Source: an uncultured Prevotella sp. (GTDB lineage: Bacteria; Bacteroidota; Bacteroidia; Bacteroidales; Bacteroidaceae). Taken from it: a stretch of 21,929 bases of DNA. The notes beneath the pieces were generated by a model. That model saw nothing but the letters and a program-made list of their open reading frames with translations, was not told the origin of the DNA and made no database searches. A program made the translations under genes and the position numbers. This document shows, in pieces, positions 15,501 to 21,929 of the stretch (its first letter is position 1; each line of letters starts with the position of its first letter). Where the stretch lies: contig CAKPZC010000035.1 in assembly GCA_934203355.1 (NCBI GenBank), positions 1 through 21,929 on the forward strand, read 5' to 3'.

Positions 15501-15532
15501 CTCGCCGTCTTGTCGACTCGTCAACTTGTCAA
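15501..15532. repeat. 8-nt tandem repeat before the hydrolase gene
   Basis: Four successive 8-mers: CTCGCCGT, CTTGTCGA, CTCGTCAA, CTTGTCAA, ending 13 bases before the start codon at 15546. The unit differs from the 7-nt elements elsewhere in the window but has the same Y-T-..-CAA flavour and the same placement next to a start codon. Confidence 0.65.
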
Positions 15533-15545
15533 CATGAAATAAACG

Positions 15546-16163
15546 ATGAAGATATTTGCCGTAGGTATGAACTACCTCGAACACAATAAAGAGCTTCATG
15601 GCTCGTTATTTAAACCAGAGAACCCCGTGATTTTCACCAAGGCAGACTCTGCCCTGCTGAAGGACCACAAGCCTTTCTTTATACCCGACCACATGGGGCG
15701 CATCGACTACGAGACAGAATTAGTGGTGCGCATATCACGCCTTGGCAAGACCATACCGCAGCGTTTCGCCCATCGCTACTACGATGCGGTGACAGTGGGC
15801 ATCGACTTCACAGCACGCGAGCTACAGGCTAAGCTCCGCGAGAAGGGACAACCGTGGGACTTGTGCAAGGGATTCGACGGCTCGGCAGCCCTCGGCGAAT
15901 GGGTGCCTGTGGAGAAATTCCGCGACATACAAGCCATACATTTCCATCTCGACATCAACGGCAATACCGTGCAGGAAGGATGCACCTCGGAAATGCTCTA
16001 CAAGGTAGACGAACTTATAGCCTACATATCACAGTATTTTACCCTGAAGACGGGCGACATTCTATACACTGGAACGCCGGCTGGCGTGGGTCCGGTGAAC
16101 ATCGACGACCATCTTGAGGGCTACATCGAAGACCGCCTCGTGTTGGACTTCAACTGTAAATAA
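15546..16163 (+). CDS. Fumarylacetoacetate hydrolase family protein
   Basis: A 205-residue single-domain member of the FAH family, similar in size to YcgM/FAHD1-type acylpyruvases and oxaloacetate decarboxylases. It lacks the N-terminal domain of true fumarylacetoacetase. Metal ligands fit: E57 and E59 in IDYETELVVR and D87 in VTVGIDFTARELQ. The substrate-loop LCKGFDGSAALGEWVP is at 107-121 and the family ending TGDILYTGTPAGVGPV at 169-184. It probably cleaves a C-C bond in a small 2-oxo acid; the true substrate is unknown. The porU start lies 10 bases downstream, so it is likely the first gene of the porU-porV unit although no link to secretion is known. Confidence 0.92.
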   Translation: MKIFAVGMNYLEHNKELHGSLFKPENPVIFTKADSALLKDHKPFFIPDHMGRIDYETELVVRISRLGKTIPQRFAHRYYDAVTVGIDFTARELQAKLREKGQPWDLCKGFDGSAALGEWVPVEKFRDIQAIHFHLDINGNTVQEGCTSEMLYKVDELIAYISQYFTLKTGDILYTGTPAGVGPVNIDDHLEGYIEDRLVLDFNCK

Positions 16164-16173
16164 ATAGCAATAT

Positions 16174-19100
16174 ATGAAGATAAACTTGCGAGTTATACAT
16201 TTTTTATTGTGTCTGTGTCTAACGTCGGTTTCGGCAGTAGCCCAGCGATTCTACAACCTCACCTCTGACGAAGTGAGGGTCGACTCCATCATGCCCTTAT
16301 TCTCACACAACGAGGCTCTGCCCGCCAACTACCGCGACTCCGTCTATAGCGTGGACATTGCCTACCCCGAATATGCCGACATGCCAAGCGCCGACATCGC
16401 CAACTACCGACGCCTCACCAACGTGCTGCCGCCAGACACTCCATTGCTTAACACCAACGTGGTGCTAAACCGCAAACAACCGTCATTGCAGACCTCGTTT
16501 TGTCCGGTGGTCTACCGTAACGGCAAATTTCAAGTGCTCGCAAGTTTCATGCTACGCCGCAATGCGGTGGCAAAGTCGTCCAAACCAGCTATTGGCGACA
16601 TCACAAACCGCATTGCACAGATCAACTCTCCACTCAAAACCGAGGATGCCGAAATCATAGCTCCTGCCGACCGCTACACCCGCAACAGCGTGCTCGCCCA
16701 AGGCAAGTGGGCAAAGATTCGCGTGGCTACAGACGGCATCTACCAACTCACCGACGCTCTGATACGACAGGCGGGATTTGCCGACCCATCGAAAGTGAAA
16801 ATCTATGGCTATGGCGGCAACCTACAGAACGAGACGCTCACCGCCAAAGACCTCATCAACTGCGACGACCTGCGCGAGCTGCCCACACTGAAAACTGGCG
16901 GCAAGAGGCTGTTCTACGGCCGAGGACCAGTGTCGTGGAAGGATAATGTAGAGATTCGCACACGCAATCCATACTCCGACTATGGCTACTACTTCCTCAC
17001 CGAGTCAACCGACGAGCCCGTCTATGTCGACTCCGAAGCCTTCATTAGTCAGATACCCAGCTACTATGGTCGCCACGACCTCTACGAAGTCGATGCCTAC
17101 TCCTACCAGCAGGGCGGACGCAACCTCTTCGACTCGCGCACCGTGGCAGCTGGCGACTCTCTCGTGATAGAGTTCAACAGTGCCGACATGCAACCCACCA
17201 ACAAGTCGACAGCCACAGTGAGCTTCACAGCTGCCGGACCAACGAGTGTGGAAGTAACCCTCAACGGAACCTTGTGCAATTTCGACAGGGCTATGACCAT
17301 CACAAGTTCAACGAGCGACTATGTGAAGGGATTCCAAATAACACAAACCGCCAAGACTTCCGTGCCACGCAACCCCAACGGCAAGGAACGCCTAGTTGTG
17401 AACGTGAAAAGCGGCGGACCAATGCGACTCGACTACGCGTCGATAAGATGGGACAACAATCACCCACTGCCCGACCTTGCCACAACCGAATTCCCCACAC
17501 CGGAATATGTATACAACATAACCAACCAAAACCATCATGCCGACCCACAAGCCGACATGGTCATAATAATACCCACATCGCAGAAACTGCTTGCCCAAGC
17601 CGAGCGAGTGAAGCGTCTGCACGAAGAATGCGACTCCATGCGCGTTAACATTGTACCTGCCGACGAACTCTACAACGAGTTCTCAAGCGGCACACCCGAC
17701 GCCTCGGCCTACCGCCACTACCTGAAGATGCTCTACGACCGCGCCGAGACCGCAGCCGACATGCCCAAGTATCTACTCTTGCTCGGTTCAAGCGTATGGG
17801 ACAACCGCATGAAGACACCCGAGTGTCGCACGTTATCGCCCGACGACTACCTACTGGCTTACGAGGGCGAAGAGTCGTTCGACAAGCGCACATGCTGCGT
17901 CGACGACGGATTCTTCTGCTTGCTCGACGACGGCGAGGGAGCAACGCCGCTAAGCACCGACAAACTCGATGTGGCTGTGGGACGTTTCCCCGTAACCACA
18001 GCTGCCGACGCCAAGATAATGGTCGACAAGCTCATTGCCTACACCGACGTCAAAAACCGTGGAGCATGGCTCAACACCATATTCTTCATGGGCGACGATG
18101 GCGACGACAACCTGCATATGAAGGACTGCAACACCGTTGCCGACCAGGTGATAGCCGCCCACCCAGGCTACATGGTCAAGAAGGTGATGTGGGACGCCTA
18201 CAAACGCGAGTCATCGGCATCGGGCAACACCTACCCCGAAGTAAGCCGCATCGTGAAGCAGCAACAGAAGCAGGGCGCACTCATCATGGACTACGTGGGC
18301 CACGGACGAGAAGACCAATTCTCGCACGAAAAAGTGCTCAACCTATCCGACTTCGCCAGCTTCCGCAACGCCAACCTACCACTATGGGCAACTATCGGAT
18401 GCGACTTCATGCCCTTCGACCGTCTTGCCGACAACATCGGCATGAAGGCTGTGCTCAACGCCAACGGTGGAGCCGTGGCAGTGATGGGCACAACACGCAC
18501 GGTTCTAGCCACATACAGCCACATCATCCACCAGGCTTTCATGCGCCATCTGCTCACCTACGACGACAACGGCAAACCGATAGCCGTGGGCGAGGCACTG
18601 CGACGGGCCAAGAACGAAACTCCAGCTGGCTCAACAAGTTTGGCTCTCAACTCACGCCACTTCGCGCTGATTGGCGACCCTGCCATGAGTCTCAACCTGC
18701 CAACAGCCAAGATTGTCATCGACTCGGTGTGTGGCATTAGCACAAACGACATGAGCGCCATAGCACAAATGAAGGCTGGAGCCATGGCAAGCGTCAAGGG
18801 ACATATCGAGGGCATGCCGACATTCAACGGCGAGGTGACTCTGAACGTGCGCGACAACAGCGAGACTGTGGAATGCCGCAACAACTCGGGCGAAGCCACA
18901 AAGGCATTCACCTATACCGACCGCACTAAAAACATTTACAGCGGACGCAACAATGTGGTCGACGGACAGTTTGCGTTTGAATTCCCAGTACCCAAGGACA
19001 TCAACTACTCCAACGAGACCGGACTCATCACGGTTTGGGCTATCAGCAACGACCACAAAGCCATTGCTCAGGGCTACAGCGAGCGTTTCATCGTTGGCGA

Positions 19101-19782
19101 GAGCCAAATAGCCGACAACGACTCCATCGGTCCGTCGATTTACTGCTACCTCAACTCACCATCGTTCCAGAACGGAGGCAACGTGAACCCCACACCCTAC
19201 TTCGTGGCAGAGGTGAACGACCGCGACGGCATCAACGCCTCGGGAGCAGGCATTGGTCATGACATGCAGCTATGCATCGACGGCAAGCAAGACCTAACCT
19301 TCTCGCTCAACGACAACTTCATGTTCGACTTCGGTTCATATACCTCGGGTACCACCTACTACTACATACCCGAACTGAGCGAAGGCGAGCACCGACTACA
19401 GTTCCGAGCATGGGACATTATGAACAACGTTTCGACAGCCGAACTACGATTCAACGTGGTTAGACGCCAGCAGCCCACGTTCACCATATCATGCACCAAC
19501 AACCCCGCACGCGAGTCGACAACATTCATCATAGCCCACGACCGCAACGGATGCACAGTCGACGTAACAGTGGAAGTGTTCGACATGAGCGGACGACTGC
19601 TCTGGCAACACCAGGAGAGCGGAGTGAGCGAGAACTCCACATATACCGTCAACTGGAACCTATGCACCAACAGTGGGGCACAACTACAGACCGGTGTATA
19701 TCTCTATCGCGTGAAACTCGGCTCCGACGGCGGCGTGCGCACATCGAAAGCCAAGAAACTCATTGTGGTGGGCAATAAATAG
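16174..19782 (+). CDS. porU: Type IX secretion system sortase PorU
   Basis: A 1202-residue surface protease that, with PorV, removes the C-terminal signal of T9SS cargo and joins the cargo to an anchor. Signal peptide residues 1-24 (...LTSVSAVA|QRF). Beta-rich N-terminal domains are followed by a gingipain-like C25 peptidase region at about 460-840, starting ADMVIIIPTSQKLL and ending HFALIGDPAMSLNLP. The catalytic dyad is His710 in MDYVGHGRED and Cys743 in ATIGCDFMPFDR; the 33-residue spacing equals that of gingipain R. The end (VFDMSGRLLWQHQ..., TGVYLYRVKL, KKLIVV) is a C-terminal sorting-type domain; PorU in Porphyromonas gingivalis also carries one. It sits between the FAH-family gene and porV, the expected neighbour. 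Confidence 0.96.
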   Translation: MKINLRVIHFLLCLCLTSVSAVAQRFYNLTSDEVRVDSIMPLFSHNEALPANYRDSVYSVDIAYPEYADMPSADIANYRRLTNVLPPDTPLLNTNVVLNRKQPSLQTSFCPVVYRNGKFQVLASFMLRRNAVAKSSKPAIGDITNRIAQINSPLKTEDAEIIAPADRYTRNSVLAQGKWAKIRVATDGIYQLTDALIRQAGFADPSKVKIYGYGGNLQNETLTAKDLINCDDLRELPTLKTGGKRLFYGRGPVSWKDNVEIRTRNPYSDYGYYFLTESTDEPVYVDSEAFISQIPSYYGRHDLYEVDAYSYQQGGRNLFDSRTVAAGDSLVIEFNSADMQPTNKSTATVSFTAAGPTSVEVTLNGTLCNFDRAMTITSSTSDYVKGFQITQTAKTSVPRNPNGKERLVVNVKSGGPMRLDYASIRWDNNHPLPDLATTEFPTPEYVYNITNQNHHADPQADMVIIIPTSQKLLAQAERVKRLHEECDSMRVNIVPADELYNEFSSGTPDASAYRHYLKMLYDRAETAADMPKYLLLLGSSVWDNRMKTPECRTLSPDDYLLAYEGEESFDKRTCCVDDGFFCLLDDGEGATPLSTDKLDVAVGRFPVTTAADAKIMVDKLIAYTDVKNRGAWLNTIFFMGDDGDDNLHMKDCNTVADQVIAAHPGYMVKKVMWDAYKRESSASGNTYPEVSRIVKQQQKQGALIMDYVGHGREDQFSHEKVLNLSDFASFRNANLPLWATIGCDFMPFDRLADNIGMKAVLNANGGAVAVMGTTRTVLATYSHIIHQAFMRHLLTYDDNGKPIAVGEALRRAKNETPAGSTSLALNSRHFALIGDPAMSLNLPTAKIVIDSVCGISTNDMSAIAQMKAGAMASVKGHIEGMPTFNGEVTLNVRDNSETVECRNNSGEATKAFTYTDRTKNIYSGRNNVVDGQFAFEFPVPKDINYSNETGLITVWAISNDHKAIAQGYSERFIVGESQIADNDSIGPSIYCYLNSPSFQNGGNVNPTPYFVAEVNDRDGINASGAGIGHDMQLCIDGKQDLTFSLNDNFMFDFGSYTSGTTYYYIPELSEGEHRLQFRAWDIMNNVSTAELRFNVVRRQQPTFTISCTNNPARESTTFIIAHDRNGCTVDVTVEVFDMSGRLLWQHQESGVSENSTYTVNWNLCTNSGAQLQTGVYLYRVKLGSDGGVRTSKAKKLIVVGNK

Positions 19783-19869
19783 AGCGCACAAGCGTTTATA
19801 TAAACAGGAAAAAGCATATATACACACACAACAAGCACTTGTGCGATAAACATATAAGGAAAACAAAGA

Positions 19870-21045
19870 ATGAAGAAAATAAGACTTGCAGCTATCGCCC
19901 TGACGGCTATCACGTCGCTACCCACTGTGGCACAGGAGAAGGTTGACATGTTCAACCCCGAAAAGAACTCCGTGACATCACAGAGTATAGCTCCCGACGC
20001 ACGAGCTGGAGGTATGGGCGACGTAGGCGCAGCCACCGACCCCGACGTGGTATCGCAATATTGGAACCCAGCCAAATATCCGTTCACTATATCACGAGCG
20101 GGAGTGGCACTCAACTACACACCGTGGTTGCGACAGCTCGTTAGCGACATCGACCTCGCCTATCTCGCCGGCTACTACCGCATTGGCGACTACTCGGCTG
20201 TGTCGGCATCACTGCGCTACTTCTCGCTCGGTGAGGTGTTCTACGACGGTGGCGGAAGCGGTGGAACTGAGATGACCACCAACCCCTACGAGATGTCGTT
20301 CGACGTGGCTTACTCCATCATGCTAAGCGAAAAATTCTCCATAGCGGCTGCCGTGCGCTGGATATACTCCGACCTGACCTACAACTACTCGGACGACACG
20401 GCACCGGGCAGCGCGTTTGCCGTAGACCTTGCCGCCTACTACCAGAACTACATTAATCTGGGACAGCGCGAATGCCAGCTCGGACTCGGACTCAACATAT
20501 CGAACATTGGTTCGAAAATCAACTTCGGCGGCGACGAGAACTCAGAGTTCCTGCCAGCCAACCTCCGACTCGGAGCATCGCTCATGGTGCCTATCGACGA
20601 ATACAACCGATTCTCGTTTGCAGTGGATGCCAACAAACCTCTCGTGCCCACTATGCCGGTAAGGGAAGAGGGCGAAGACCAGACCGACTTCGAGTTGCGC
20701 AAACAAAAGGAATACTACGATGTGTCGCCTATCAGCGGCATATTCAAGAGTTTGAGCGACGCCCCAGGTGGATTCAAGGAGGAGCTGCAGGAGGTGAGAT
20801 GGAGTGTGGGTGCTGAATATGTCTACAACGACAAGTTCGCCCTGCGCGCTGGCTATCACCACGAGTCGGAGAACAAGGGCAACAGAAAATACTTCACCGT
20901 GGGAGCTGGATTCAAAATGAATGTGTTCTCACTCGACGCAGGCTACGTGATTGCAACAGCGAAGAGCAACCCGCTCGACCAAACACTGCGATTCACACTT
21001 TCGTTCGACATGGACGGAATTAAGGATATCTTCAAAAGAAGATAA
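19870..21045 (+). CDS. porV: Type IX secretion outer-membrane protein PorV (LptO)
   Basis: A 391-residue outer-membrane beta-barrel of the PorV/PorQ family (FadL-like). The signal peptide is residues 1-21 (MKKIRLAAIALTAITSLPTVA|QE). The family N-terminal signature reads SIAPDARAGGMGDVGAATDPD, then YWNPAKYPF, and amphipathic strands follow to the end (LRFTLSFDMDGI). PorV takes cargo from the translocon and holds it for PorU; both also form the attachment complex. It begins 87 bases after porU. An array of 7-nt repeats starts at the base after its stop codon. PorV rather than PorQ is favoured by the adjacent porU. Confidence 0.95.
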   Translation: MKKIRLAAIALTAITSLPTVAQEKVDMFNPEKNSVTSQSIAPDARAGGMGDVGAATDPDVVSQYWNPAKYPFTISRAGVALNYTPWLRQLVSDIDLAYLAGYYRIGDYSAVSASLRYFSLGEVFYDGGGSGGTEMTTNPYEMSFDVAYSIMLSEKFSIAAAVRWIYSDLTYNYSDDTAPGSAFAVDLAAYYQNYINLGQRECQLGLGLNISNIGSKINFGGDENSEFLPANLRLGASLMVPIDEYNRFSFAVDANKPLVPTMPVREEGEDQTDFELRKQKEYYDVSPISGIFKSLSDAPGGFKEELQEVRWSVGAEYVYNDKFALRAGYHHESENKGNRKYFTVGAGFKMNVFSLDAGYVIATAKSNPLDQTLRFTLSFDMDGIKDIFKRR

Positions 21046-21254
21046 TGTGGAATGTGGAATGTTGAATGTTGAATTGTGCGCCTATGGCGCATGTGGAATT
21101 GTTCAATGTGGAGTGAAGAATTATTGAATTAAGTATTTCAACATTCAACATTGCGGCTCGCCGCAACCACTCAACACTCAACATTCAACACTCAACATTC
21201 AACATTGCGGCTCGCCGCAACCATTCAACACTCAACATTCAACACTCAACATTC
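21046..21254. repeat. Large inverted 7-nt repeat element between porV and ispF
   Basis: The left side has four TGTKGAA units (21046-21073) starting directly after the porV stop codon, then a hairpin TGCGCC-TAT-GGCGCA (21077-21091). The right side has eleven YTCAACA units in blocks 21137-21150, 21170-21204 and 21224-21251, ending in TTC next to the ispF ATG. The identical hairpin TTGCGG-CTCG-CCGCAA occurs at 21151-21166 and 21205-21220, each followed by CCA before the units resume, so hairpin+CCA+units repeats with a 54-base period. The left units are the reverse complement of the right ones. Confidence 0.9.
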
Positions 21255-21734
21255 ATGAAAATACGTACTGGATTTGGATATGATGTCCACAAACTTGTGC
21301 CAGGCCGCGAGCTTTGGCTTGGCGGAATCCGCCTCGACTACGAACTCGGACTGCTTGGTCATAGCGATGCCGACGTGCTGATACATGCCATATGCGACGC
21401 CTTGCTCGGAGCCGCAAACATGCGCGACATAGGCTACCACTTCCCCGACACAGCTGCCGAGACACTGAATGTGGACAGCAAAATACTACTGCGCAAGACA
21501 ATGCAACTGATTGCGACAAAAGGCTACCGACTCGGAAACATCGACGCTACTGTGTGCGCCGAACGACCGAAACTCAATCCACATATACCCGAAATGCAAC
21601 GCTGCCTGGCTGAAGTGATGAACACCGACATCGACAACGTGTCGATAAAGGCTACAACAACCGAGAAACTCGGATTCACAGGACGCATGGAGGGCATATC
21701 AGCCTATGCTACAGTGCTCATAGAGAAGGACTAA
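21255..21734 (+). CDS. ispF: 2-C-methyl-D-erythritol 2,4-cyclodiphosphate synthase
   Basis: A 159-residue enzyme of the non-mevalonate isoprenoid pathway, which converts the CDP-methylerythritol 2-phosphate to the cyclic diphosphate and CMP. Usual length (~156-160). Metal ligands: D10 and H12 in GFGYDVHKL and H44 in GHSDADVLIHAICDALLGAA. The other motifs are the GYHFPDT loop (~61-67), the active-site Thr region KATTTEKLGFTGRMEGI near the end, and NIDATVCAERPKL in the middle. The start fits because the D-x-H motif is at the normal place. No Shine-Dalgarno is seen; the repeat array directly abuts the start codon. Synteny porU-porV-ispF is, as I recall, conserved in P. gingivalis. Confidence 0.97.
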   Translation: MKIRTGFGYDVHKLVPGRELWLGGIRLDYELGLLGHSDADVLIHAICDALLGAANMRDIGYHFPDTAAETLNVDSKILLRKTMQLIATKGYRLGNIDATVCAERPKLNPHIPEMQRCLAEVMNTDIDNVSIKATTTEKLGFTGRMEGISAYATVLIEKD

Positions 21735-21786
21735 AACCAAAATATTAAAGAAAAATGCACTTTTTCATAAAAAAAGTGGGAAAACA

Positions 21787-21818
21787 TTTGGTGAATTGAA
21801 AATAAACCACTACCTTTG
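21787..21818 (+). promoter_or_regulatory. Bacteroidetes-type promoter for tRNA-Val
   Basis: TTTG at 21787-21790, 20 bases, then TACCTTTG at 21811-21818 exactly match the Bacteroidetes consensus. Transcription would start ~35 bases before the mature tRNA. A weak A/T hairpin (21758-21778, CACTTTTT/AAAAAGTG) between ispF and this promoter has no T tract. Confidence 0.85.
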
Positions 21819-21859
21819 CACTCGCTTTAAAGAACTAAGCAATACTTCAAATAAAGCAA

Positions 21860-21929
21860 GGGCGTTTAGCTCAGCTGGTTTAGAGCATCTGCCTTACAAG
21901 CAGAGGGTCGGCGGTTCGAATCCGTCAAC
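21860..21929 (+). tRNA. tRNA-Val (anticodon UAC), truncated at right edge
   Basis: The first 70 bases of the tRNA are present: acceptor GGGCGTT, D-arm AGCTC...GAGC, anticodon stem TCTGC/GCAGA (21888-21892, 21900-21904) with loop CTTACAA and anticodon TAC at 21895-21897. The T-arm is GGCGG-TTCGAAT-CCGTC, and the 3' acceptor strand begins AAC. About five more bases are beyond the window. No intron or mismatch is seen in the visible stems. Confidence 0.95.

Noticed and set aside
17796..18740. 314-residue plus-strand frame inside porU
   Set aside because: It lies in another frame of a well-supported gene and is Arg/His/Pro-rich; no domain is recognisable.
21137..21254. CRISPR-like array in the porV-ispF spacer
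   Set aside because: The units are only 7 bases, without unique spacers of constant size, and there are no cas genes nearby.

Overview
The window comes from a Bacteroidales chromosome, most probably Prevotellaceae (family assignment is inference). The evidence is the type IX secretion genes porU and porV, secreted proteins with T9SS-type C-terminal tails, several promoters of the Bacteroidetes form TTTG-N19/20-TAnnTTTG, and no obvious Shine-Dalgarno sites.

Left part (1-5000, minus strand): the 5' part of a group II intron runs off the left edge. It sits directly after the terminator of a two-gene unit encoding secreted proteins: an Omp28/thioredoxin-like protein and an uncharacterised protein, both with T9SS-like tails. 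Upstream on the same strand is a small lipoprotein gene. A 523-bp divergent spacer with competing inverted repeats separates these from the plus-strand genes.

Middle (5400-15400, plus strand): a peroxide-defence pair (gpx, trxB), purB, an rRNA pseudouridine synthase with a long RGG/Q/Y-rich disordered N-terminus, asnS, and the translation cluster rplM-rpsI-rpsB-tsf behind a structured leader.

Right part (15500-21929, plus strand): a fumarylacetoacetate-hydrolase-family gene, porU (the protease that processes T9SS cargo), porV (its outer-membrane partner), ispF, and a tRNA-Val(UAC) cut by the right edge. The cargo-like proteins on the left would be candidate substrates of the PorU/PorV machinery on the right.

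The most unusual signal is non-coding. Three spacers (after rluB, rpsI and porV) carry 7-nt repeats of the form YTHAACA on one side and their reverse complement on the other, enclosing one or more short hairpins. Two of these arrays begin at the first base after a stop codon, and the third-spacer array runs into the ispF start codon. A related 8-nt array lies before the hydrolase gene. Everything else is mainly core housekeeping; I found no CRISPR array, phage or defence system.
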